A DNA stretch of 64,000 bases. It comes from Micromonospora sp. WMMD1120 (GTDB lineage: Bacteria; Actinomycetota; Actinomycetes; Mycobacteriales; Micromonosporaceae). The stretch's first letter is position 1, and each line of letters begins with the position of its first letter. A program made the position numbers and the translations under genes. The stretch is from NCBI RefSeq assembly GCF_029626235.1, contig NZ_JARUBO010000005.1:776501-840500 (forward strand). The letters run 5' to 3'. Under the pieces are notes generated by a model. It was not told the origin of the DNA. It did no database searches and saw only the letters and a list, made by a program, of their open reading frames with translations. Positions 1-8,760 of this stretch are shown one piece after another.

Positions 1-1843
1 CTGTCACCCCGCTCTCCCCGCCCGGACGCAACCGCACCCGGACGTGGTGTCGGGCAGCCAGACGGGCCACCACGAACAGGCCGAGTCGGGCGCTCTGCGC
101 CGGGTCGAACTCGGGCGAGCTGTCGAGTCGGGTGTTCGCCGCCTCCAACGCCGCCGGCGTCATCCCGAGCCCCTGATCGGTGATCTCCAGGGCGTACCCG
201 TTGGACACCTGCGCACCGCCGATGGTGACCCGGGTGTCCGGCGGGGAGAAGGCGGTCGCGTTCTCCACCAGCTCGGCGAGCAGGTGGATGATGTCGCCGA
301 CGGCCCGTCCCAGCACACCGGCCGGCTGCACGGTGGTGATGTCCACCCGCTCGTACGCCTCGACCTCGGAGATCGCGCCCCGGATCAGGTCGACCATCGC
401 CACCGGGTTCCGCCAGCCGCGTCCGGGCGCGGAACCGGCGAGGATGACCAGGTCCTCGGCGTGGCGGCGGAGGCGGGTGGACAGATGGTCGACCTGGAAC
501 AGCTGGGCCAGGTCGTCCGGGTCCTCGGTACGCCGTTCCATCCGATCCAGCAGGTGGAGCTGCCGGTGCACGAGGCTCTGGCTGCGCCGGGCGATGTTGA
601 GGAAGACCTCGTTGAGCCCGCGCCGCAGGGTGACCTCGTCCACGGCGGCCTGGACGGCGGTGCGCTGCACCTCGGTGAAGGCGCGGGCGACCTCACCGAT
701 CTCGTCCTCGCCGTACTCCAGCGGCGGCGCCTCCCGGGAGACGTCGACCTGCTCACCACGACGCAGCCGGGTCACCACGTCGGGCAGCCGGTGCTCGGCC
801 AGCTCCAACGCGGCGGTACGGACGCCGCTGAGCCGGCGGACCAGGGTGCGGCCGACCCGCAGCGCCACCAGCACCGAGATGATCACGGCGGCCAGCCCGA
901 GCACCCCGGCGGCGGCCAGCCGGACCAGGATCCCGACCGCGATCGGCACCGAGCGGTCGGCGAGGTCGTCGGCCTCGGCCAGCTCGAAGTCGCGTAGCTG
1001 CTGCTGAACGGCGTCGTGGCTGGCCTGCCACGACGCCGCGTCCACCGGGGGCCGGCCGGACCCTCTGGCCGCGACGAGCGCGTCCTGCATGGCGCGCAGG
1101 CTGGTGAAGTCGGCGCTCTCCGACATCCGCTGGTACGCGACCCGCCCGGCCTCGGGCAGGTCGGCCACCGCGCTCTCGGTGAGCCAGCGCTGGTTGCCGA
1201 TCGCCTGCACGAGCTGGGCGTGCTCGCCCTGCGCGAACCGTCCGGCGGTGAGCACGCCGGCCAGCATGGCGTCGGTCTGCCCGAGCAGTTCACGGGAGCG
1301 GCCCAGCGAGGTGAGCGCCAACGCCTGCCGGTTGATCCCGGGGTCGGTCAGGGTCGCCATTCCGGCGAAGGCCTGGAAGGCCGCGGAGACCATGCCGCTG
1401 TACAGGCCGAGCGCGCCGGTGCGGTCCATCAGGCGGTCGTCGATGAAGTTCCGGCCGGTCGGCAGCGCCGACAGGGCGGTGAGCAGCCGGTCGACCCGAT
1501 CCTCCAGCAGCTCGTCGGCGGCGTCGCGCAGCGCGTCGCCGTTCACCCGGCGGCGCAGCTCGGCGACGGCCCGGTCGGTGCGTTGGCGCTGCTCGACGAG
1601 CGCCGGCAGGTCGGCGTCTCCGGCGAGCTGCACCACCGAGAGCCGGCGCTCCCGCTGTAGCTCGGTGACCACTGCCTCGCCGGGGCGGCCCAGGTCGTAG
1701 AGGAGCGTGCGGGCGGAGAGCAGGTTCAGGGCGGGACCGAAGGTCAGCGTGGTCGCGAAGATCCACAGTGCCAGCAGCGCGGTCACCGGCGCGACGACGA
1801 GCGCGGTCAGCTTCGAGCGGATCGGCCAGTCGCGGGTTCTCAT
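1..1843 (-). CDS. CvnA-like nitrate/nitrite-sensing sensor histidine kinase (3' end beyond window)
   Basis: An uninterrupted reading frame runs from an ATG at 1843 off the left edge (at least 614 codons). An N-terminal membrane segment (about residues 12-35) is followed by a roughly 280-residue extracellular all-helical region of the NIT sensing type, with the motif LQRERRLS near residue 60. A second membrane segment and HAMP linker (VGRTLVRRLSGVRTAALELA) come next, then a helical region and a HATPase domain with N-box HLLAELVENATAFSPPD and G-box DQGLGM. The last visible residues (ARLAARHHVRVRLRPGGESG) belong to the ATPase fold. This architecture matches the CvnA kinases of actinomycete conservons, which normally lie before roadblock/LC7, DUF742 and GTPase genes. 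Those partners would lie left of the window and are not seen. The H-box is atypical, as is usual in this family. Confidence 0.85.
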   Translation of the reverse strand, partial: MRTRDWPIRSKLTALVVAPVTALLALWIFATTLTFGPALNLLSARTLLYDLGRPGEAVVTELQRERRLSVVQLAGDADLPALVEQRQRTDRAVAELRRRVNGDALRDAADELLEDRVDRLLTALSALPTGRNFIDDRLMDRTGALGLYSGMVSAAFQAFAGMATLTDPGINRQALALTSLGRSRELLGQTDAMLAGVLTAGRFAQGEHAQLVQAIGNQRWLTESAVADLPEAGRVAYQRMSESADFTSLRAMQDALVAARGSGRPPVDAASWQASHDAVQQQLRDFELAEADDLADRSVPIAVGILVRLAAAGVLGLAAVIISVLVALRVGRTLVRRLSGVRTAALELAEHRLPDVVTRLRRGEQVDVSREAPPLEYGEDEIGEVARAFTEVQRTAVQAAVDEVTLRRGLNEVFLNIARRSQSLVHRQLHLLDRMERRTEDPDDLAQLFQVDHLSTRLRRHAEDLVILAGSAPGRGWRNPVAMVDLIRGAISEVEAYERVDITTVQPAGVLGRAVGDIIHLLAELVENATAFSPPDTRVTIGGAQVSNGYALEITDQGLGMTPAALEAANTRLDSSPEFDPAQSARLGLFVVARLAARHHVRVRLRPGGESGVT

Positions 1844-2161
1844 CGGACCTCGCCCGTGCAGGGGTGGCAGGAGGGGCGCCGGCACCGCCGGGCAACGCGC
1901 CGGCCGGCTGCGCGCCCGGCCGCAACGCCGGACACCGGCGCGGGCGCCTTGGGCAGGATACGTAATCAAGGGCCGTTGCACTACCGCCCGTCGCGCCGAG
2001 ATCAACGCTGCGGCGTCTGCCGTCCGACAAGATCGGCTCACCAGCCCGCGGACACCGGCACGGGAATCGGTCACGTTTCGGGGAGCCGGTCAGGAAAGTG
2101 CGCCGGATGGGGATTGGCGATCAGTCCCCGGAGGGAATACCAGGTGACGAAGGAGGAGCCC
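1844..2161. other. Divergent intergenic region
   Basis: A 318-nt spacer lies between the divergent kinase gene and the gene starting at 2162. Its kinase-proximal half is rich in GCCGG-type self-complementary stretches. I see no credible gene. It should hold both promoters, but I could not assign -10 boxes with confidence. Confidence 0.5.
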
Positions 2162-2752
2162 ATGTCGTCCACGCAGGTAATCGTCATCGTGCTCGTCGTG
2201 CTGGTGGTAGCGGTGCTGGCCGTGGTCGCCCGCTCGTTCAGCCGCCGTCGCGCGCTGCGCAACCGCTTCGGGCCGGAGTACGACCGGGTGGTGGCGGAAC
2301 AGGACAGCCGGTCCGCCGCCGAGCGCGAGCTGCGCGACCGGGAACGCCGGCACGCCGAACTCACGCTCACCCCGCTCAGCCCGGAGTCCCGGGCCCGCTA
2401 CAGCGCCGCCTGGGAAGAACTCCAGGTTCGCTTCATCGACTCCCCCGGCGAGACCGTGGGGGACGCGGACGAACTGGTCACCCGGCTCATCGAGGAGCAG
2501 GGCTACCCGACCGGTGACTTCTCCGACCAGATCGCCCACCTCTCCGTCGAGCACGCCCGCACCCTGACGAACTACCGGGACGCGCACGAGATCCACCTGC
2601 GCAACACCCGGGGTGAGGCCAGCACCGAGGAGCTGCGTCAGGCGGTCGTGCACTACCGCGCGCTCTTCGCCGACCTGCTGGGCGAGGAGCCGGTCGCCCA
2701 CCGTACGCCCGAACAGCGCCACCACCCGGACCACGACGCCACGAGCCGCTGA
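2162..2752 (+). CDS. Membrane-anchored conserved hypothetical protein, paralogue of the next gene product
   Basis: This 196-residue protein starts at an ATG preceded by AAGGAGGAG. It begins with one strongly hydrophobic segment (about residues 5-22, rich in Val, Ile and Leu) followed by Arg-rich residues, so it is probably anchored with its bulk in the cytoplasm. The rest is a charged helical domain. Residues about 80-185 contain AAWEELQVRFIDSP and ELRQAVVHYRALFADLLG, which recur as RWRDVQLRFVDDP and QLRMAVRNYRDFLDRVLG in the next protein. The next gene follows after 11 nt, so they are probably cotranscribed. I do not recognise the family and assign no function. Confidence 0.75.
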   Translation: MSSTQVIVIVLVVLVVAVLAVVARSFSRRRALRNRFGPEYDRVVAEQDSRSAAERELRDRERRHAELTLTPLSPESRARYSAAWEELQVRFIDSPGETVGDADELVTRLIEEQGYPTGDFSDQIAHLSVEHARTLTNYRDAHEIHLRNTRGEASTEELRQAVVHYRALFADLLGEEPVAHRTPEQRHHPDHDATSR

Positions 2753-2763
2753 GGAGGCCAGCG

Positions 2764-3699
2764 ATGCGCCAGGAAGAGCAGCAGGTGAGCAACGACCACC
2801 CGGAGGCCGTCCGCTCCGCGCCCGTACCGGTGTCCTCGGCCCGCGACCGGGCCGGCCGCTCGGACGTTCCCGAGGACGCCCTCGACGAGCGGGGCACCTT
2901 CGACGACCGGGCCGCCCACCAGCGGACCGACGACACCGACCGGGACGCCACGGACGACGACGGGCTGTCCGACGGCGCGGACGCGCGCCACCGCCGTGAC
3001 GGCCGGGCCGATGACGACGGCGGCTTCCACGAGCCGGGGCCGCTGCCCACGGTGTTCGGCGCGACCACTGTCGGCGACGCGGTGGCCGCCTCCGCGCTGG
3101 CCAGCCCGCGCCCGCAGGACCAGCCGGACCCCCGGGCCGAGCGGACCGCCGCCCCGGGCGACGGCGCGGAGGACGGCGAGCGGGAAGGACTGCGGGCCGA
3201 CCCCACCGCCGAGCTGCACCGCCGGAACGTGGACGACGACGCTCCCGACCGACGCGACGACCGGGCCGACGGGTCGGACCCGGCGACGACCGGCGCGGTC
3301 GGCTACGGCAGCGCCGCCCCGCGGATGGTCGACCCGGACGCGGACGGTGAGCCGGTCCCCACCGACGAGAGCGACACCACGTTGGAGTCCGCCGGAACGT
3401 CCCGTCCCGCCGGTTCGACAGTCGCGGCCGCGCCCGCCACGCTCCTCGACCCGGACGCGGCGCAGGGCTTCCGGGACCGCTGGCGCGACGTGCAGCTGCG
3501 CTTCGTCGACGATCCCAAGGCGGCGGCCGGGGAGGCGCAGTCGCTGGTGGAGGAGGCCATCCAGGCGCTCTCGTCCGCGCTGGCCGCGCAGAAGACCGCG
3601 CTGGGCGGGTGGCAGGACGCCGGCTCCGCCGACACCGAGCAACTCCGGATGGCGGTACGCAACTACCGGGACTTCCTGGACCGCGTCCTGGGTCGTTGA
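2764..3699 (+). CDS. Soluble acidic hypothetical protein sharing a C-terminal domain with its upstream neighbour
   Basis: This 311-residue protein starts at an ATG whose ribosome binding site (GAGGAGG) overlaps the stop codon of the upstream gene, so translation is probably coupled. Residues 1 to about 230 are highly acidic and low in complexity (Asp, Arg, Ala, Gly), hence likely disordered, with no membrane segment. The last 80 residues form a compact helical domain (FRDRWRDVQLRFVDDPK through NYRDFLDRVLG) clearly related to the end of the preceding protein. The pair may be a membrane-bound and a soluble version of one interaction module, which is inference. A strong hairpin follows at 3712. 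Function unknown. Confidence 0.7.
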   Translation: MRQEEQQVSNDHPEAVRSAPVPVSSARDRAGRSDVPEDALDERGTFDDRAAHQRTDDTDRDATDDDGLSDGADARHRRDGRADDDGGFHEPGPLPTVFGATTVGDAVAASALASPRPQDQPDPRAERTAAPGDGAEDGEREGLRADPTAELHRRNVDDDAPDRRDDRADGSDPATTGAVGYGSAAPRMVDPDADGEPVPTDESDTTLESAGTSRPAGSTVAAAPATLLDPDAAQGFRDRWRDVQLRFVDDPKAAAGEAQSLVEEAIQALSSALAAQKTALGGWQDAGSADTEQLRMAVRNYRDFLDRVLGR

Positions 3700-3711
3700 G
3701 TCAGCCCGTCA

Positions 3712-3746
3712 GGGGCGCCCCGGCCGGTTGGCCGGGGCGCCCCTTT
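3712..3746 (+). terminator. Intrinsic terminator after the paralogous pair
   Basis: A perfect 14-bp stem (GGGGCGCCCCGGCC with its complement), a GGTT loop and a short TTT tail lie 12 nt after the stop at 3699. Confidence 0.85.
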
Positions 3747-3886
3747 CGGCGTACTCGTCACCTCACCCCGGATCGCCCGACCGGGCCGGAAGGTAACGGA
3801 CCCACCGTCGGTGCGTGAAACCGCGCGTACCGGGTAAGAGGCGCGCGCGGACCAACCAGCGCGGGCATCGGGACAGGGGTGACGGG

Positions 3887-5545
3887 ATGGACGGCGGCGG
3901 CCTCCGGCTCAACATGAACGGCCTGGACTATCTGATCCTGGCGCTCTACTTCGTCACCGTCCTCGGGGTCGGCTTCGCCGCGCGCCGGGCGATCCGGACC
4001 AGCGTCGACTTCTTCCTCTCCGGCCGGTCCCTGCCGGCCTGGGTGACGGGTCTCGCCTTCGTCTCGGCGAACCTGGGCGCCCTGGAGATCATCGGCATGG
4101 CGGCCAACGGCGCCCAGTACGGCGTGATGACGGTCCACTACTACTGGATCGGCGCGGTACCGGCGATGGTCTTCCTGGGCATCGTGATGATGCCCTTCTA
4201 CTACGGCTCCAAGGTGCGCAGCGTCCCCGAGTACCTCCGGTTGCGGTTCAACCGCCCCACCCACCTGCTGAACGCGCTCAGCTTCGCCGTCGCCCAGGTG
4301 CTGATCGCCGGAGTGAACCTCTACGCGCTGGCCCTGGTCATGCAGGCGCTGCTCGGCTGGCCGCTGTGGACCGCGATCGCCGTCGGCGCGGCGATCGTGC
4401 TGGCGTACATCACCATCGGCGGTCTGTCCGGGGCGATCTACAACGAGGTGCTCCAGTTCTTCGTCATCCTCGCCGGCCTCATCCCGGTGACCGTCATCGG
4501 CCTGGTCAAGGTCGGCGGCTGGAACGGCCTGATGGACTCGGTACGCGACTCCAAGCTCGGCGAGGCGGGCCTGCACGCGTGGCAGGACACCGGCAGCACC
4601 GCCAACCCGCTGGGCGCGCACTGGATCGGCATCGTCTTCGGCCTCGGCTTCGTCCTGTCGTTCGGCTACTGGACGACGAACTTCGCCGAGGTGCAGCGCG
4701 CCCTCTCGGCGAAGAACATGAGCGCCGCCCGCCGTACGCCGATCATCGCCGCGTACCCGAAGCTGGTCATCCCCCTGGTCACCGTGATCCCCGGCCTGGT
4801 GGCCCTGGTCACCGTGCAGGGCCTGGGCGCCGAGAGCGGCGACCTCCAGTACAACAACGCGATCCCGCTGCTGATGCGTGACCTGCTCCCCAACGGGGTG
4901 CTCGGGGTGGCGGTCACCGGCCTGCTCGCCTCGTTCATGGCCGGGATGGCGGCGAACGTGAGCGGCTTCAACACCGTCTTCACCTACGACATCTGGCAGC
5001 CGTACCTCCGGCCCGGTCGCTCGGACGAGTACTACCTGCGGGTCGGCCGGTGGGCGACCGTCGCCGCCGTGGTGATCGGCATCGGCACCGCGTTCATCGC
5101 CGCCGGGTTCAGCAACATCATGAACTACATCCAGGCGCTCTTCTCGCTGTTCAACGCGCCGCTCTTCGCCACCTTCATCATCGGCATGTTCTGGAAGCGG
5201 ATGAGCGCGCTGGCCGGCTTCTGGTCGCTGCTGCTGGGCACCCTGGCGTCGCTGGCGACCTACCTGCTCTACAAGGGCGGCGTGATCGACTTCAACTCCG
5301 ACCTGGAGGAGAGCTTCTGGGGCGCGGGCATCGCGTTCGTCACGGTGGCGATCGTCGCCGTCATCCTCACCCCGCTCACCGCCCCCAAGCGCGACGAGGA
5401 GCTGCGCGGGCTGGTGTACGGCCTGGGCGGCGTCGACCTGAAGGGCGACGTGCTCGCCGGGGACGCGGTCTGGTACCGCTCGCCGGTGCTGCTCGGCCTG
5501 GTCGCGGTCGCGCTGGCCGCACTCTTCTACATCCCGGTCTTCTAG
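3887..5545 (+). CDS. Sodium/solute symporter (SSS family)
   Basis: The protein has 552 residues from the ATG at 3887, preceded by AGGGG. The frame stays open 72 nt further upstream, but those residues are Arg-rich and unlike the family start. There are about 13 hydrophobic helices. The first (LDYLILALYFVTVLGVGF), the loop SVDFFLSGRSLPAWVTGLAF and the GLSGAIYNEVLQFFVIL segment are typical of the SSS family, which imports sugars, organic acids or amino acids with Na+. The substrate cannot be read from the sequence. A small two-helix membrane protein gene follows 16 nt later, as often seen for SSS carriers that have a small partner. The Arg/Asp-rich C-terminal cytoplasmic loop ends in one last helix. 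Confidence 0.85.
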   Translation: MDGGGLRLNMNGLDYLILALYFVTVLGVGFAARRAIRTSVDFFLSGRSLPAWVTGLAFVSANLGALEIIGMAANGAQYGVMTVHYYWIGAVPAMVFLGIVMMPFYYGSKVRSVPEYLRLRFNRPTHLLNALSFAVAQVLIAGVNLYALALVMQALLGWPLWTAIAVGAAIVLAYITIGGLSGAIYNEVLQFFVILAGLIPVTVIGLVKVGGWNGLMDSVRDSKLGEAGLHAWQDTGSTANPLGAHWIGIVFGLGFVLSFGYWTTNFAEVQRALSAKNMSAARRTPIIAAYPKLVIPLVTVIPGLVALVTVQGLGAESGDLQYNNAIPLLMRDLLPNGVLGVAVTGLLASFMAGMAANVSGFNTVFTYDIWQPYLRPGRSDEYYLRVGRWATVAAVVIGIGTAFIAAGFSNIMNYIQALFSLFNAPLFATFIIGMFWKRMSALAGFWSLLLGTLASLATYLLYKGGVIDFNSDLEESFWGAGIAFVTVAIVAVILTPLTAPKRDEELRGLVYGLGGVDLKGDVLAGDAVWYRSPVLLGLVAVALAALFYIPVF

Positions 5546-5561
5546 GAAAGGGGTTCGGCAG

Positions 5562-5870
5562 ATGAGCAACGACGGCCAGCCGGCACAGGACCCGCTGATC
5601 GACAAGACGCAGGAGGAGCAGCGGCGCTCCGCCGCGGCCCGGCTGTTCGACATCCGCCGGGTGATCGGTGGCCTCTTCGTCGCGTACGGGATCATCGTGA
5701 CGCTGATCGGCATCTTCGACAGTCGGGCCGAGATCGACAAGGCCGAGGGCGTCCGGATCAACCTCTGGGCCGGGCTGGTGATGCTCGCCTTCGGCCTGCT
5801 CATGCTGCTCTGGCAGTGGCTGCGTCCGGCGGAGCCGCCGACGCCCAACGAGCAGCAGCCCGGTAGCTGA
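5562..5870 (+). CDS. Small two-helix membrane protein, probable symporter partner
   Basis: The product has 102 residues. It starts at an ATG preceded by AGGAAAGGGG, 16 nt after the symporter stop, so it is almost certainly in the same operon. Two membrane helices (about residues 34-52, VIGGLFVAYGIIVTLIGIF, and 67-87) are separated by a short charged loop containing INLWAG. Both termini are polar. It resembles in size and layout the small subunits encoded next to some SSS transporters, but I cannot name the family. A role in assembly or activity of the symporter is inference from position. Confidence 0.75.
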   Translation: MSNDGQPAQDPLIDKTQEEQRRSAAARLFDIRRVIGGLFVAYGIIVTLIGIFDSRAEIDKAEGVRINLWAGLVMLAFGLLMLLWQWLRPAEPPTPNEQQPGS

Positions 5871-5953
5871 CCGCCGGGCCCCCCGGCATGAGCGCGGCGC
5901 CGTTGGGTACGCCTCGGGGATGAGGCACCGTGTCGGACCCGGGAGGCAGCACC

Positions 5954-6340
5954 ATGACCGATCGTGATCGCCAACCGCCGTTGGAGGAGAGCCCGGAGGT
6001 GGCCTCGGCCGTGGACGACGACGCCACAGTGCCGCAGCTGCGCACCGGCGGAGGCGCCGACAGTGCCACTCCGACCTTCACCGAGCCCCACGGGCGGACG
6101 GGTGACCTGGCGCCGGAGACCGACGAGGTGATCGGTGACCCGTACGCCGCCGGCACCGGGGCGACGGGCACCGGCACCGGCGCTGGTGGCGACAACATCC
6201 GTACCGGGGCGGAGCAACAGTGGGAGCCCGAGGACCTGGTACTGGCCCGGGGTCAGGACCTCACCCCGGAGAACCTGGACCGCGCCCGCCGCGACCTGGC
6301 CGAGCAGGGCCAGGCGGCGATCGAACGCACCGTCCCCTGA
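5954..6340 (+). CDS. Small acidic hypothetical protein
   Basis: This 128-residue protein starts at the ATG at 5954, chosen over a GTG 24 nt upstream because GGGAGG sits 7 nt before it. The composition is acidic and Gly/Thr-rich, with a low-complexity GTGATGTGTGAGG stretch and no membrane segment or cysteine. The C-terminal 35 residues (EDLVLARGQDLTPENLDRARRDL) look like a short helical domain. It lies downstream of the symporter pair on the same strand with an 83-nt gap. Function unknown; the coding call rests on the ribosome binding site, codon bias and a plausible stop followed by a hairpin. Confidence 0.55.
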   Translation: MTDRDRQPPLEESPEVASAVDDDATVPQLRTGGGADSATPTFTEPHGRTGDLAPETDEVIGDPYAAGTGATGTGTGAGGDNIRTGAEQQWEPEDLVLARGQDLTPENLDRARRDLAEQGQAAIERTVP

Positions 6341-6355
6341 GCGGGCGTAAAGGGG

Positions 6356-6395
6356 GGGTCCCCGACCCGACCTGTGACGGTCGGGCCGGGGACCC
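6356..6395. terminator. Bidirectional hairpin between convergent genes
   Basis: A 17-bp stem with one G-T type mismatch and a 6-nt loop lies between the ends of the acidic protein gene (plus) and the cellulase gene (minus). On the minus strand it is followed by a C-run then TTTA, so it may work better in that direction. Confidence 0.65.
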
Positions 6396-6462
6396 GGGGG
6401 GAACCTGCCACCGGCAGTGCCTCACCTACTGCCGGGGGCGGGTTGGCGCGTGAGCTACCCGA

Positions 6463-8238
6463 TCAGAGCGCCGGGTAGGCGTTCTGCATCAGCTCCCGGA
6501 ACTGGGCCGAGAACCACGCACCGGAGATCGGCGCGTCCGGCAGGGCACCCGAGGGGTTGTTGCCGTTGCGGGCGTTGCCGCCGTACGTCGGGTCGCACAT
6601 CCGGTCGAAGCCCTTGCCCTCGTTGTTCGGGATCTCCTTGCTAGAGCCGTCCGACTCGCCCGGCGGCTTCACCCAGACGTAGGCGTCGATACCCGTGGCC
6701 GGGTTCGCCCGAGGCCGCTCACCGAGACCGGCGCCGGCCTGGTTGCACCAGTTGCCGAGGTGGAGTCGACGGTCGACGCGGCCACCGTTGACGTAGGTGT
6801 CGACGCTGGTCGTCGCGCCCGGACCGGTGGGCCGGTTGGCGCCGCCCCAGCCGTTGCGGGAGGTGTCAATCAGCATGCCGATGTTGGAGTTGAAGCCCAA
6901 CGAGACCAGCTTGGTCCGGAACGCCTGGGCGAAGCTCAGCTCGTCGACGTAGTAGTTCCAGTCGACCCACTTGGACTGCCGCACCGTCTGGCCGTTCACG
7001 TTGTCCGTGACCTTGAAGTACGGCTCCTGCAACGCCGAGTAGTTGGCGGTGTTGGTGATGAAGCCGTGCACGTTGTTGACGGTGCTGCCGGAGGCGACAG
7101 CGGCGGTCTTCAGGATCTCGGCGGACGGGCCGAAGTTGCTGTCCCAACCGAGCCAGCCGTGGTGCCCGGCGTCGATGTAGTTGTAGACGTTGCCGATCGC
7201 GCCCAGCTTGGCCAGGGCGTAGCCGACACCGTTGACGTAGGCGCCGTTGGCCTTGACCGTGTCACACATGACAGTGCCACCGGGCTGGCCGGAGGTGTTG
7301 GTCACCAGGTTCGGCAGCGAGTCGATCTCGATGACGTTGATGATCCGCAGGCTGCTGTACTTCGAGTTGCCCTGGATCGCGGCGATCGGGTCGATGTACT
7401 CGGACTTGTACCTGGGCAGTTCGTCCGGGCCCAACTCACCGTTGGAGGCGAGCGCCGAGCAGTCCCGGCCGGGCAGGTTGTAGATCACGAACTGGATGTA
7501 TCCGGCGCCCTGACGCAGCGCCTCGTCCAGGTGGTCCTTCACCCCGAAGGCGCCGTTCGAGCTGCTGTTCGGCGTGCCGTTGATCGCGGCGATCCGGTCC
7601 AGCCACACGGCCGTGGGGTTGTTCGAGATCCGGCTTCCGCCCGGCTCGGCGTCCGCCTTGGCCTTCCACTCCGGGTTTACGTAGCCGCGGACCCCGACGT
7701 ACGGGTTGTCCACCTTCTGGCCCGGCGGGTTGGTGGGCGGGTCGGTCGGCGGGTCGGTGGGCGGATCCGTCGGCGGGTCGGTCGGCGGGTCCGTCGGCGG
7801 GGTGGTGGTGCCGCCGTTACAGGTCACGCCGTTGAGGGTGAACGAGGTCGGCTTCGGGTTGCTGCCGCTCCACGAGCCGTTGAAGCCGAGCGTCGTCGAC
7901 GCGCCGGTGCCGAGGCTGCCGTTGTAGGACATGCTCCGGGCGGTGACCTGGCTGCCGGACTGGGTGTACGTCGCCGACCAGCCCTGCTGCACGCGCTGGC
8001 TGGAGTTGGGGAAGGTCCAGCCCAGCGTCCAGCCGTTGACCGGGTCGCCGAGGTTCTTGATGGTGATGCTCGCGGTGAAGCCGCCCTGCCAGTCGTTCGT
8101 CGTGTAGGCGACGTCGCACTGGGTCGCGGCCTGCGCCGCGGTGACCGGGAGCGTCACCAGCCCGCCGGCGACCAGGGCACCCGCGCCGGTGAGCGCGAGC
8201 GCCCGGCGTGGGCCGGACAGCCTTCTCCACACATTCAT
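6463..8238 (-). CDS. Secreted GH6 cellobiohydrolase with N-terminal CBM2
   Basis: The 591-residue enzyme starts at the ATG at 8238, preceded by AAGGAGATC; the longer open frame upstream is untranslated leader. A Sec signal peptide (MNVWRRLSGPRRALAL through AQA) ends near residue 38. Residues about 40-140 form a CBM2 cellulose-binding module with the usual paired cysteines (TQCDVAY and GVTCNGG). A linker of PPTD repeats follows (about 145-175), then a GH6 catalytic domain of about 415 residues. QFVIYNLPGRDCSA carries the Asp expected of the GH6 acid region, and LIDTSRNGWGG and the WNYYVDELSFAQAF segment are GH6-typical. The domain size suggests the exo (cellobiohydrolase) rather than the endoglucanase subtype. 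A CebR-like operator sits upstream at 8497, and the enzyme should release cellobiose from crystalline cellulose outside the cell. Confidence 0.92.
   Translation of the reverse strand: MNVWRRLSGPRRALALTGAGALVAGGLVTLPVTAAQAATQCDVAYTTNDWQGGFTASITIKNLGDPVNGWTLGWTFPNSSQRVQQGWSATYTQSGSQVTARSMSYNGSLGTGASTTLGFNGSWSGSNPKPTSFTLNGVTCNGGTTTPPTDPPTDPPTDPPTDPPTDPPTNPPGQKVDNPYVGVRGYVNPEWKAKADAEPGGSRISNNPTAVWLDRIAAINGTPNSSSNGAFGVKDHLDEALRQGAGYIQFVIYNLPGRDCSALASNGELGPDELPRYKSEYIDPIAAIQGNSKYSSLRIINVIEIDSLPNLVTNTSGQPGGTVMCDTVKANGAYVNGVGYALAKLGAIGNVYNYIDAGHHGWLGWDSNFGPSAEILKTAAVASGSTVNNVHGFITNTANYSALQEPYFKVTDNVNGQTVRQSKWVDWNYYVDELSFAQAFRTKLVSLGFNSNIGMLIDTSRNGWGGANRPTGPGATTSVDTYVNGGRVDRRLHLGNWCNQAGAGLGERPRANPATGIDAYVWVKPPGESDGSSKEIPNNEGKGFDRMCDPTYGGNARNGNNPSGALPDAPISGAWFSAQFRELMQNAYPAL
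7734..7803 (-). repeat. 12-bp tandem repeats encoding the Pro-rich cellulase linker
   Basis: About six imperfect 12-bp units (PPTD per unit on the minus strand) encode the flexible linker between CBM2 and GH6. Such repeats expand and contract easily and vary in length between strains. Confidence 0.8.
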
Positions 8239-8748
8239 GCCACTGATCTCCTTGGGCGAGACCGGGCCCGGGTACGGCCCGGCGGGACGGCCCGGCGGGC
8301 GTCCTGGGGGACGGCCTCCGGCGCCAACGGGATTTATCTGGGGGGCGCCCGACCCGGACGGGCGATGGTGGTGATGGTGGTGGCCGGCCGTAGCGTCGGC
8401 CGGTCGATCGGCGGGACGTCGTCCGGCGGTGCCGGTGCCCTCGACTCCCCTACCTGCGCGGTGTGGCTCATCGAACCGCGTTCGACGATTCTTGCATGGG
8501 AGCGCTTCCATGGCAATGGCTCGATGTGTCGTGCCCGGGTCCGGACGATACCTCCCGGAAGCGCCCGAGGGGCGCACGCCATCCCTTCGCCCCCTCGCAG
8601 AGGACGACCAGCGCTAAGGGAACGTAGCACCCCTTCGTCCCTTACTAGAACAAAGGTCAAAACGCGAATCTTTCACTTCATAAGTCGTGAAACGGTCTAA
8701 CGTCGGTCTTAGCTCGGTTGTCGCCGAGCTCAGGACAACAGGGATGGA
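8239..8748. other. Cellulase upstream region, no gene
   Basis: About 510 nt lie between the divergent cellulase and acidic-repeat genes. It holds the CebR-like palindrome at 8497-8510, a purine/GGT-rich stretch near 8360, and an unusually AT-rich patch around 8640-8700 that probably carries the promoter of the plus-strand gene. The cellulase leader would be about 250 nt if transcription starts just below the operator. Confidence 0.55.
8497..8510. promoter_or_regulatory. CebR-like cellulose operator upstream of the cellobiohydrolase
   Basis: TGGGAGCGCTTCCA differs at one base from TGGGAGCGCTCCCA, the palindrome bound by the LacI-family repressor CebR, which releases DNA with cellobiose or cellotriose in Streptomyces and Thermobifida. 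It lies 259 bp before the cellulase start. CebR itself is not in the window. Confidence 0.85.
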
Positions 8749-8760
8749 GTGACGCAGGTC

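Noticed and set aside
44..1007. Plus-strand Arg/Gly-rich frames over the left edge
   Set aside because: They are shadows of the CvnA-like kinase reading on the minus strand, whose translation has proper domains.
3758..6217. 819-codon minus-strand frame rich in His, Arg, Asp and Glu
   Set aside because: It lies opposite the symporter genes, has no recognisable domain and biased composition typical of antisense frames in GC-rich DNA.
8334..8374. Histidine-rich run in the cellulase upstream frame
   Set aside because: The frame precedes the ribosome binding site and signal peptide start at 8238; it is untranslated leader.
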